Shown: positions 23,657 through 36,800 of the stretch, one piece after another
Layout of the letters: every line of letters starts with the position of its first letter
How positions within the stretch are numbered: the stretch's first letter is position 1
From: Leguminivora glycinivorella
Taxonomy: Eukaryota > Arthropoda > Insecta > Lepidoptera > Tortricidae
Reading direction: 5' to 3'
NCBI RefSeq assembly: GCF_023078275.1
Contig: NC_062977.1
Location: 11,429,118-11,493,117 of the forward strand
DNA length: 64,000 nt
Translations under genes and position numbers: made by a program
Notes under the pieces: generated by a model
Seen by the model: the letters and a program-made list of their open reading frames with translations, nothing else
Told to the model about the DNA's origin: nothing
The model's database searches: none

Positions 23657-24844
23657 CTAAAATATTCAAGGTCAACTTTCTGTGTATCCCTTGCTTAGTC
23701 ATGTGTACACACGGTATTCTTTTATTCAATCGCTGCCCCCTGGTTCTAATAAGACTTATAACGATATCCTAAAACGGACTCGTCGCGTCATAGTTGCGAA
23801 ATTTTCCCTATTGCGTCTATTAGCATGAAGGAACGCGACGTATTTAACAACGTTTTGGGGATTCATATAGAAGGTTGCATGTGATCTATTATTGTGGATT
23901 ATATCCATATTTGCTAACCAAAATTTTAGACCGTGACAGGTAGCAAGTTCTGTCTTCATTATGAGCACTCACCAGTTACGTATTCCTCGTCACCGTCTAT
24001 GCTGCGTCCGGAGTGGGCGAACGGGATGGTACGTAGTAGCCACGTCAACTGCGAGAAGACTCGTCACTGGCGGAGACCTATGATCTTGTATGCGTCATAA
24101 CAATATGGCCGAAAATTGTAGGACATGCGCGCTTTCCACCTACGGTAAATACTGACAGCGGAAAGTCATCCAAATATCAAACTTCACTTCGTTCGTGCCT
24201 TAAACCACAGATACGTGTATGGTATGGTGTAATAGGATTTAAACAATAAAACTCTACTAAAAGTAATAAAAAACCAGTGCAGCCAAATGCAGAACCGTAT
24301 TTATTATTACAGCCGTAACAGACTATCGCACCTCTTGTTACCTTCTCGCTCTCACTTATAGGTACGAAGAGTGCGACGCACCAAGGTCGTTGTGCGGTAC
24401 GGCAGCTTGTAGACACTTTCAGACCGGCCGTCGATGACTTTAGTTTACGATATATTATACTACTTTTTGGTTTACGACAAGTAAAACAAGTTTGCCGCTG
24501 GAAAAGGCGCGAAGTTCTTATTTCCTATGGCAGGATAAATATTCGCGCCTAAATTTTTAAATTTGCCGCTTTTCCAGTGATGGAAATAGCTTAACAGACT
24601 TTATTTTTATAAATAGACACATCGCCTGTTGTATTGATAAATCGCAGCAACCTGTAAAGCCTTTACCAAACTGTCAAAGTGTCGGCACACTTTTTTAATT
24701 TTGACATTTCACCAAAAATAAATAAAAACGCAAAACAAATAAGCCTAAATATTTCTCGTACTGCATTGACTATTCCTTTATATATACATCAGCTTCTAAA
24801 CCTGATAGTTCATAATTTGAATCTGATATATTTCCTGCTGATAC
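23657..24844. promoter_or_regulatory. shared divergent promoter region of CREB and LanC-like
   Basis: The 1.2 kb between the first coding exon of CREB (-) and the start codon of the LanC-like gene (+) must hold both 5' ends. The middle (about 23990-24440) is less AT-rich and is the likeliest site for the transcription starts and for CREB's 5' non-coding exon. No exact element can be assigned. Confidence 0.45.
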
Positions 24845-27800
24845 ATGGCTCCTAAAGGAACTTTTGAAAATAATTTCGAGGATTACTCTGAAGCAACTGC
24901 ACTTACAGTGTTAAACGAAACTCAAGATGCAGTAAATATAATATTTAAAAATATTTTGCCGGGTATAGTATTAATGAGTAAATTGTGTTTACTTATCTAC
25001 GAAATGTTTACAGATTTCGTCCAGGTTCCATACAAAACTGCAAAAATATACTGATGCAAAACTTCACTTTTTAACTACAGAGTTGGCAAGCGATATCTTT
25101 TATGATAACACAGTGTACACTGGCTCTGCAGGATTGGCACTTTATTATTTCATGTCTGCTCTAAAAAAAAAAGAAACTTATACTGAAAATCTCAGGGTAA
25201 GAAGTATGCTAATATACATAAATGAATAATTGTAACTATTTGTTTACCTTGTTTATAAGCTATTTTTATCCTAATTAATTTTTCCAGAATGCTCTACTTT
25301 ATTTAAATATTAATAATCTCAAAGGCCGCAGAATATCATTCCTGTGTGGTGATGCAGGACCACTAGCTTTAGCCACTGTAATATCATACAAATTGGGTAA
25401 AGATGCCACTGATTTACCGGACTATAAAACTTTAGCACAAAGGTATGACAGTGATAGATTTTTATTAAAAGGTATTAATTTAGGGATTGTAATATATTTT
25501 CCTTGTAATGACTCTTTTTACCATTTGCCAATAAATTGTGTCTCGTTTACATACATAGTGGATGCAAATTAAGAGTTTCAGATAGTACTTTCAATTCAGA
25601 GTTGTTAAGCTGTTTAATATACACTGTTTTTTTTTTGTTTTTATGTAAATTTGACAAATTGTTAGGCTTATTAACAGGACCAGGTATATTGCTTTTGGTT
25701 AAATAAAAAAAAAATTGTCAAGTCAGTTATATCAAGTACATAACCGCACAGGTCAAAATGAATACCATTAAGAAGTGTAAAGATTGTAATTCACTTGTTC
25801 ATAGTAATGCATTAACAGAGTTTAGACAATAATCTCTTGACCTAAAGAGCCTTCACTAAAAGTTAATGCAAATCAATAAAAACAGGTTGTACCTATGGAA
25901 AAACATAGTGTCCTTCAGAGTGTTTACATTTCTAAGCTGATAAAAATATATAAAAAATAGGTACCAGTGATTGGTACCTACTATAGATGCAAAACTTTGA
26001 CAAAAGTTTAACAAAATATTTAAACATCTTTCATACTTTTGTAAAGTCAGTTAGTAAATAAGTCATAAGGGTTTCTTTTGTACCTTTTTGAGTATGGTAT
26101 GGAACCCTAAAAAATCTAAGTCTATATCTATGTAAATTTAATTATATAGAGATTGAATCTCCAATTTCCAGCACTTGAGTAAAATAATATTTTCGAGGCG
26201 ACAAGTAGACTTGACAAGTTTTTTTGAAGTTTTGCATCCACAACAGATATGGTAATAGAGACAGTCCTATTTGCATATTGATATAAAGTTATTTTTTCCA
26301 GACTTACATCTTTAATGTCTCTGCTGAATGCTTCTCCTGATGAGCTTCTCTATGGCAAGAGTGGTTATTTGTATGCATTGTTGTTTGTCAATAAATATAT
26401 AGATGAAAGATCTATAATTCCACCACATCTTATGGAGAAGGTATATATCTAATAATATCAGGTATTAGTTATTAACTGAATACTAGTATGGAAAATATTT
26501 ACTTAAAACAAGTGATAATAAATAAACCATGGTCAAAAAAAGTGTTTTTAACCCTTAAATGCATGATGATGTATATATGCATCATATCTTTGATGGCCCA
26601 TGGCTCAATATGTAGCTATCCGAAATCACATTTATTACTGAATTCATTGTTTATTAGTATTTAATTTTAATAAATAATAAAAAAACTTTAATAGTATTAT
26701 GATTTATTATTTAAGGATTAAGATGAAATGGCGGAAAAGTGTGAAAAAACAGGATTATGGCGATTTTTAGTATGTGATTTAGACTAATTTTTTCAGTTAG
26801 TAATTATTTTAAGTTTAAACATTTTACCATAGGGGTTTCACAAATAGTGTACCTTTCTAATAGTAGTAACTTTACCAATAATGATATATTTGTATAAATA
26901 TGATTTAGCCTATTTAAGGGGCTCCACACGGTATTCATCGATTTTTGACAAGTTTCGAGTTGAAATTCCTAAATTTGCACTATAGATAGAATTATAAAAT
27001 CAACGGCCATCGGTTCTTCAATCTTTTATCTCTATTCCTAACAGCCATATTTTGAAAAAAAAAAAAAAAGTTATTTTCTAATGAATTTTTTAAACATGGT
27101 CTAAAAACTCTAAAAAAACACTTTTATTGACCTTTGACTTTTCTAAAAATTCAAGAGAAATTTTAATTTTAAACTAGTTAAAACAAAAGTTATGACAAAA
27201 AAACAGTTTTTGACCCTAAAATTGTACAACTTTGATGCCAAATATCACAGAAACAATGAGCTGTGAAAGTAATTATGAGATACTATTTTGTTTAAAGGCG
27301 ATGCTGTTAATATGATAGGCTTTAGAAACTATCATAATATCAATGGATTCAAATCGAAGGTCATTAGCGCAGGGAAAGCTCTTAACTTCTAGCACTGATT
27401 TAGTATTAACACTTTCGAAACCGGGCTCTACGCGGCGCTACGACATTTTCGCTACATACGGGTTTCCCCATGTAATCGGCTACGCTTCTACGAGCGGTGT
27501 GCCCGACAGTCGGGTTCTTGGTAGCGAAAGTGTTAAATTCGATGTTTTTTTTTCCAGAGTCAGAAAACCATTGTCTATCACATATATTAATTTCCCGTTA
27601 AAAGAAAAAAAAATCATGCATTTAAGGGTTAATTAGCTGGGTCCACAGTGACCTATCAGCCTCGCGAGGCAATCACTCGCGCGCAAAACGTCCGTGCTCG
27701 TGCGTTGTGCGCGCATGTTTGCCTCGCCCGACCCAATTTGATCAGCAAGATTAAAATAGTACCTACCTACTTCTACAAGATATAAAGTAAAATACTAAAT

Positions 27801-30800
27801 TCGAAGGATAAGTAATGTCATGTAAAAAATTAAGTAATGACTAACGATTATATCTCCCGCCCTTTTAGGTGATTTTTTCCATACTAAAATCTGGAAAAGA
27901 GTATTCGGAGCAAGTAAAATCCAGCAGTCCCCTTCTCTGGCACTGGCATGACAAGGTGTATTTAGGAGGTGCTCATGGGGTAGCTGGCATTCTTTACATT
28001 CTATTACAGGTAAGTTTCGTACTATAGTAAATATACAGCTGACGTGACGTAGATGGCGCTCTAAACAGTTATGCATCCATAATTTAGATGACGCTCAAGA
28101 GGCACAACTTTTGCTTTCATTGGGTACACATCCTTTACAAAAGGACCTGTATTACCAAAAGGGCTAGGCAGAGCACATGAAACTGCCCAAGTGCCACTCT
28201 TAGCAATTAGCCAGTTGAAAAAGAAACCGAAATTGGTCAAATTGGGATATTGCAGTGACAAGGGGCCCATCTCACGCACCGCAATTGAACTCATATCCCT
28301 CAGTCCAGTCGACTTTTTACGACGCCCACGGAAGGAAAGGGGGCGGTGAAATTTACATGCAATTACACATTTCGTCAGATGACAACCAAAACTCATTAAG
28401 TACAGTCAGCTAACTAGCGGATGAAACAACACACTAAAAGTATCTGACATCCAGGGAAGATGTGTTTTACTTTTTTCTGACGATATATTATTGTAAGAGT
28501 TTGTGCAACTAGGTATGTTGCATTTTTGATTAGCGGTAACGGAATGGTAGTTACTTCTGAAACGTTATTTGATCCGCTACTTACTTTTGATGCTGACTGT
28601 ACTACCTCGAGGCATAGTGTAGTGAACCGACGATTTCTACTATAAAAATTCTGTTAGTGTTACAATAAAAATAATAAATGCAACAATAGCCGGCTCCACA
28701 TGACGAATAACGTTCTAGCGCTAAATGGTCAGGAAAATGCCTAACAACGCTGCTTGCTCTGTGGATCCGGTGGTTAGCTAGCGGTGTAGTGGGTTAGCTA
28801 GCCAGGACATTTCGATCTCTTGAATTATATTAAAATAACACTTCATTTGTTTACGTTTTCTTCCAGGCCCAAGCACACATATCTGCTAACGACATGCAAA
28901 ATTTTATCAAACCCACCCTGGATTGGCTGTTAAATCAAAAATTTCCAAGCGGAAATTTCCCGTCTTCCTTGAAGAGTGCTTCGGGAGACCGCCTCGTACA
29001 ATGGTGTCATGGTGCTCCTGGTTTTGTGCCTCTGCTGATATTAGCCTACCAGGTACCTTCAAATGTCTCGATAAAAGTCTGGATATTTTTAACAGGTGCA
29101 TTTTTAACAGGTTTTACCTGTTAAAAATGCACTCGATCAGGGTAGAGCGAGATATAGTTTTGGCGCCCCCTTGTCTTGGGGTCCGAAGCCAAAACGCCAT
29201 CCTTATAGATTTACTATGTCCGTCAGACACGTCACAATCACAACCATTTGACTAAGTGACAAAAATATATCATATGTATATAAAGTAGGTGGAAACAGTA
29301 AACGCGAGCGAAGCGAGCGCGAAATTTTTTCCTATTATTTGTGGAGAGGGGGTCTAAAATAAGCCCCTGTCTTTCATAGGCCAAACGTACGCGAGGCTAA
29401 AGCTTTCCTGTGCGGCGTGTTCATTGAGGGAGCTCACTAGGATAAGAACAAATGGCTAAATGGCTGTGACGAAACAAAAGAGGCCAAAGACCAAGAACCG
29501 ATAACAGTCGGATTTGAGCTTCAGTTCAGGGCCAAGGCAAGGCATGGGAGAGAAAAGCAAATTGCAGCAATGGCCGACTTGGACAGACATTGAAAAGTCG
29601 AGAAGTTCGACTCTGATTGCAGAACTGTAGAAGAGCAAAGCTTGGAATAATTGGAATAAATAAGTTAAATTATGCTCTCACGTTGTTCAGCCTTTGGCAT
29701 ATTTTGGAGTATTTTTAGGGTTCCATACCAAAAGGTACAAAAGGAACCCTTATGGCGACGCTCTGTCCGTCTGTCTGTCTGTCTGTCACATTTCTAAATA
29801 TCTCGAGAACTACTTATGCTATCGACTTGAAATTTGGAATAGTTATGAAAATTGTTAACAAATTGAAAGTTTTTTATTTTGATTTAATAATATTAATAAT
29901 AGAAAATGGCCAATATGCAAGGGGGGCAAACTGTACATGTCAAGTTACTAGGTCAAGTGGGGTATGGACCCCCCCCCCTTATCTCCGAAGTTTACCAACG
30001 AAAATTTAAGAAAATTTTAAAAACACATTGGTTTTATACCAAATATTACAGGAAAAATAAAGTCGTCTCTGTATCATGGAAACTTTTTTTTAATAAAAAA
30101 AACTTTTCAAATTTTAACTTTTAATTTGATCACCCTTGCAGATATATATCGTACTTCAAATTAATACGAAATTTTACGTAAAGTATTATCTTTCAAATAA
30201 ACTAAAAAATGTCGAAATCGGTTAAGACGGTCCCCCGTTTGAATGCCCTTGCTCGATCGCGCTACTTCCCCTCCCCGCACCCCTGTTATACGATACGTCG
30301 ATCGAGACTCAAGACCACCATACATAACAAGTCGCCATCTAGGAGGAGTTGCTTGTACTAGATCGCAATACTATAAGCTACTAGCGCCAGGAGTTGCCTG
30401 TAGGAATGTATGGGTACTAATACACTTTAATGCTATAAATATGCAAATTTTTTTTAACGAGAAAAACTACTAAACATATTATAAACGGAAATAAATGCAG
30501 TAAACTAAAGAAAAGTGACCAAGGCCTTCAGTTACCCGCGGCTGGAATGCTGTCGTATTATGGAAGATTTTTTTGTCAATAATCAATATGAATGTTGTTG
30601 TATTGACGTATCATAAAATTTTAAACTCGAACCAGAGGGCCCTGTGGCATCATCAATGGCCGTATCGATAACCGGAACAAAATGTATCTAAATTATCATT
30701 AGATAATTCCTGTTTTAGTACTAAAACAAATTGTTTATTTCACAATGTACAATGTGAAAAGTACTAGCGCATTTTGGCCAGTAGTCATAAGCAGAGTTTG

Positions 30801-33800
30801 GCACTGTGGTTTGTAACGCCGCTTACTGACTGAGTGTAGTACTAGTATGGTCTGGGTTCGATTCTGGCCTGAGGAATATTTTTTTGGTTTTTTTTTTTTC
30901 AAAACCGATAAGTTTCTACATTATAAAGGTTTATATCTCCCGTTTACAATATTTATGGCAAGATTCATTGTTTTGTATGTTTTTCCTGATGTAAATTAAT
31001 TGTAGGTTCACATAAAAAGTATCTTTTTTTTGCAATAAAACAGAACGCGTAGCAATAAATATAGGTACCCATTATAAATATTCACTTAAGCTAATGCATG
31101 TGCCTTGTGTTTGGGGTTGCGTTGCGACTTGCGAGTTGCGAGGTAGGTAGTCCGCAGCGCCGAGCCGGCGAAAGACTGCATACAGGCAGACTGCATATTT
31201 AGCACGCACAGTACAACTCAAGTACCTATAAGTTACATTTTGAATAACGAGACATTTTAAAATTATATGATAATTATTACGATCAAAGATTCGACCTACC
31301 ATAGAAACGTTGAATTTTGTTACAAATATCATACAGGGAACCAAACTATACAGGCAGTAATTTTTATAACAAGCAATATTTTCTGCACATGGGCTGCCGG
31401 CTGGCTGTGTGAAAAAAAGAATAGAACATCAAAATTCATCATCAATTTTGTTTATTACTTATGTACATTTTAAATCTTCGATTCTGTCTTCAAAACACTC
31501 TTCTCTCTCTAACGCTCCTCTATCACGAGGCTATTCAAATGAAGCGCCACTGAGGGGTCTCTATTGGTTCCCATAATTTTTTAAGTCCGATTTTTACTAT
31601 CCATAACGTTTTCCGTCATAATTTTTCTTAGTCATATTATCACTAGTCATAAAATTAAACGTCAGAAATTGTAGTTCTGATTTTTGAAAGTCATAAGTAT
31701 TGTTAGTCATAAAATTTATTAGCCCTAATAATCAAAGTCCATAGATGTACAAATCCATAATGTTGAAGGAAATAAACTTATTCGGAATAATTGATCTAAG
31801 GATTTATCACAAGTCATAACGATTAATAACCGGGTTACCCTCATCTGGTAGAATAATTTTAGTCCGAAACACACTTCGCATAACATGTTTCGCAGAAACA
31901 CTTTCAGTCGAATGGTAATTTTGCAGAAAATTTAGTTGGCATTATTACTACCATGCATAAGACACATTTGGCAGAATATTGTTTTACAGAACATTACTTT
32001 GGTCGACTTTGATTTACCATTTTGATGTACCATAATAATCTTATAGCATAATATTACATTAGCAGAATTATTACACGCTATCATAAGAGAAAAACTGCCC
32101 CAGAGTCACCGTTAGGTACGACGACGAGCGAAGCGAGGAGGAGTGTTAGGTATCTTGCATCCCCAACACATCCAACTCGCTATCAAATAGCAAATTGCAA
32201 CTTTGTGCCACCTAAATATTATGCACAAATATTATCTGCAAAAGCAAATGTTCGACTAGAAGACTATTATGGTCATCAACATTATGACAACAGATGATTC
32301 GGTATTACAAAAATCTGCGAAATGATTTATGCCAAAGCATATTCTGCGTAAGGTGTTTCTGCCAAACATGACTTCTGCCAAGAACTATTATACGAATCAA
32401 ATATATGCGTAAAAAGTTTCTGCCAGATAATAGTGAACCTTAATAACCATGTGTTTCTTCACTAATAGCATTAAATGGTTCTCTATTGTTTCCCATAAAA
32501 AATGTTGCAATGTTTTTTTCGTCTGCATTTTCGAAACTTGTAATTTGGCTTACTAACTTCCTCAGTGTTTATTAAATTTTCATGGCACTTATTAAACCAT
32601 TTGGTCTCGCCAAGGAGCCGACGTTGACAATTTCTATATCCGCTTTTAAGGACAAAATATAACTAGCAAAAGGAAACTAACTACACGAGGTAAAGGGTTA
32701 CTTTTTGAAACAATTTTGTTCCGCCAATAAACCGACGGAGCCCCGCTACGCGGGCCTCCTATTTCCGCTCTAAGGTAACTAACGAACCTACACGAGGAAA
32801 AGGGTTATTTTTAAAACAATTTAGTTCCACCAATGAGTAGACGGAGCCCCGCTACTCGGGGCTCCTATTTCCGCTCTAAGGAATCAAAGGAAACTAACAA
32901 CCTACCCGAGGAATAGGGTTACTATATTTTTTTTCTGTGTAATTATATGTATGTCTGAAATATAATATACTTTAGGAATTTTAGACATTAAATCTATATG
33001 CAGAAAAATCAGTAGGGCTTCAAAATATATGCCTAATAATATTTCTGAATAATTATTGTTATACTTTTCAATTTTATACTCATCAACTTTATGACTTTTG
33101 AGATTATGATATCCAATATTATGGTTTGTTATTGTTAGAACCATGAAACGTTATTCGTAACAAAAATTATGACTAGTGATGTTTATGACCACAAAATATG
33201 TGAATAACAACTTCTGACTAACGAAATTATGAACAATAAGTTTATGGGAAAGAAAGGGATCCCGCCACTGACATGTGTGCTTAGTCCGCCTGCGCGCGCT
33301 ATGTATCTGCCCATTCCATGAATTTCACATTTTATCTTATTTATATTTTAGCTTTTAGAAGACAAACAAGCGGTGTACACCATTTGAGCGACGACTAACA
33401 CCAGTACTGGATATTTCACAGAATGACTGATAGGATGCTTGCGAGTATCCATGATAACGCTCGCGCACAAAACATAGAAGGTTTTGAAAGAGATTTCTCA
33501 AGGAATTGTATCTAGCATAATGACGAATACATGTATACAGGGTTACGGTGATCGCTTTCCATCAGGCGGACCGTATACCTGTTTGCATATCTTTACGTTT
33601 GCTTTTATAAAAAATGATTATACTATTCTACATACGTTTTTTGCGTTGTACTTTCCTCGCTATAAATAGTGGAGGGGAAAAGTTTCGTGTTACAAACGGG
33701 TGCAAATGTATTTTACTTTTCGTGTGTTGAAAAACTCGCCAAGTTCAACTTTGCACCCTTGTATAACAAATAACTATTACTTATTAGCTTTTATCTACGC

Positions 33801-36800
33801 CTTACTTTTATTTGATTCTATTGATGATTTATATTGCTTAAAATTATCAAAATGGGTAATTATTCGCAGTATCCAATGCCTGGAAAAGGGGTGACACCAC
33901 CTCCGAACCGAATCAATGTACAATATATTTAATCATGGGATAACGGTAAGCAAAAAAATAACATAGTGCAATACATATTAGGTTTCTTTGAGTTTGAAAG
34001 TATTATTTTTTTTTAAATCAATAATACATACTAAAACTATATTATATTTACTGTAATTTTGTTCTTTATACTCACTCCCTCGGCAATAGTTCCGGAGATA
34101 TGACCTTTGAAAAAAAAACGAACCACTGTCGACCACTTCACCCTACACACACAGCGCGCACAGGCGAGGCGGACGAAGCACAAAGTTCAGTCGCGTACCA
34201 TCTGAATAGTCTCGTGAGAGAAGAGTGTTTTGGATACAGAATGGAAGGATTAAAGTGTATAAACAAACACGATGTAAAAATTGTTCTTGAATAAATAAAC
34301 TGAAACTGAAACTATATAAAATTTAACGAAATATAATATTACATTTTCAGGTTCCATTATTTTTTAACATATTACTTGTTATAAAAATTACAGCCTGTAC
34401 AATTTGGCACAATATTTTTAACTAAAAATGAATAATATTTGTGATAAAATTCTATGCTAGGTACCGTATCTTTGATCGTAATAATTATATAATTTTAAAA
34501 TATTTCGTTATTCTAACGGAAACTACGAACACCTATCTACAAATTTAGATTTTTGTTAGTTGCGGCATACGGTACGTATTATGGTCACGTTATAATATAA
34601 AGAATAGTTCAAATTTATTTATATATCACCTTTCCTTGTTACCTATATCATTTCGTGCTATGTGCGCGAAGCCGCGAACTAAAACCTACCTGCAGGGGTT
34701 GCAAGGTCAACGACCCCACCCGAGCGCGCGCCGGCTCGCAGTAGGTACTGTGGGTACCTAACCAAATCTAACCATGCCTGCGCGCTCGTTTACAAGGCAC
34801 ATGCATTTTAGCTTGTGTGTATTTTATGTATATAAAATAATTATGTATTCATTTTCATATTTATTTATTGCTTTTTTTACACAGCCAGCACATGTAAACT
34901 ATACAGGCTTCCTGTATAATATTTGTGATAAAATGCAACGTTTGTATAAACTTTTACATATATATGAAGCTTCAAATAATTTTCATCAGCGAGAAAATAC
35001 GAAACAATGAATTTTGCCATAAATATTGTAACCGGGAGATATTAAAACCTTTATAATGTAGAAACTAATCGTTTTTGAAAAAAAAAACACAAAAAGATAT
35101 CCCACTGCCCGGGCTCGAAACCAGGACCGCATTGATCAGTGAGAGCCGTAAGCGGTGATGAAACCCACACGGCCAAATTCTACTTGCGACTGACGGGCAA
35201 AATTCGCCAATACATGTCACATAGTACATTGTGAAATAATTTGTTTTTGTCCTAAAACAGGAATTATGTAATGTACACTCGTAATAATGAAATGATAATT
35301 TAATTTCATTTTGTTTCGCTTCTCTATTCTAAGAAAAAAAATGGCTCGGCGCAGCGAGCGGCACAGCCCCTCCGTCCGAGAGCCGTCAGGCAACTGGCGC
35401 ACGGTGCGTGGCGCGTTCAAAGGTAGCCCCTTAACATTATAAAGAATTATCCCTGAAAAACCAACATACCATACAGGTCGCGCAAATTAGTTAACCGAGA
35501 GATGGCGCTAACGCCGTTAACCTATACTTCTAGTCAAGTCTTTAGTTATATGAGAAACATGAAATTATTTTAACTTTTGAAAGTTTGTATGGATACGGAA
35601 CCCTCGGTGGGCGAGTCCGACTCGCACTTGGCCAGTTTTTTTTTAGGGTGCTTACGTTCCCGACTTCTAGGCCTTTGATAACACTTAAAGTTATTTTTAT
35701 AACACTAAGTGCGTTTTCACATTATCCGATCCGATATCGGATGTACACAGAGAACCTCCTATAGAGTGGCAGTCTTGTATATTTGGTTCGCGATACGAGT
35801 CACCAGTGTTTGGGGTGCGAGGAGCGGGCGGGGAATGTGTTAAGCGCGCTGTGATTGGCCGTTTCAAGGACGGCGGGCAGTCGCGCCAGATGAAAAGGGA
35901 CAGAAGTATGACTGTCCCTCTACTGACGCGTAAGTGGCCAATGTAAGTTGACCTATGCCGGCTCTGAATGAATTATAAATATGACTTATTTGTGGAATGT
36001 AATGCCGTCTGTTTTTAAATTTGAGCTTCTTGTTACCTTTCCACACCATTTCACACTACAGGTGGACATCTTTAAGGCATCAAAATACCCTTTTCCAATT
36101 TTTTTGTGCGAAAAACACGCGCTGCTTTCGGGTCTGTTACTTGGTCGATACTGATCGGGCACGGCGAGCGCCCGCGCTTATATCAGTGCAAATACTAGGA
36201 AGGCTGGCCACCGCGAGTCGTCTTGTAATAGATGTCTATAGGGGTTGGTCTGTGCGGATGTAGGACCGATATCCATTAATTAGGCCACAGTAACTCTGTC
36301 ATCAGCGTCGGGATGCCTTATATGGCATCGGTGATTTGCCACTACGTGCCCTTCGGTTTCCTAGAGAGCGGCTACTCCACTCGCTCTACCCTTTATCCGG
36401 CCCTGGTTGCATCTACCTTGCCTATCAAACTGTGACGAGCATTTATTTCTGTGTGCAAACTTCGGAAACACACCAAAGTAACCTCACCAAAATGCTGATT
36501 ACTTACCTGTACTTAGGATACCGCTATACCGTAGATATAATATGATCAGTGTTGATCGCAACGCTGAGTCTATCGCATAAAACAATCGTACGCGTTATTA
36601 TGAAGTGAAAGTATAAAATATATTGATTACATGTAGACTGAATTGATTAGTATTTTCCAGATATTTGGTGACGACAAATATATAAAAACTGCACTACAGT
36701 GCGGAAATGCGGTTTGGGATCGAGGGCTAACCACGAAAGGCTACAGTATTTGCCATGGAGTTAGTGGGAATGCCTACACTTTCATTCAACTGTATCAAGT

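Noticed and set aside
24845..25054. 69-residue protein as a complete gene
   Set aside because: The frame reads through an 82-bp intron (24932-25013). With the intron removed, the exon joins the LanC-like protein in phase.
28061..28396. 111-codon minus-strand frame in LanC-like intron 5
   Set aside because: No start context, no domain and it looks like repeat-derived sequence; nothing supports translation.
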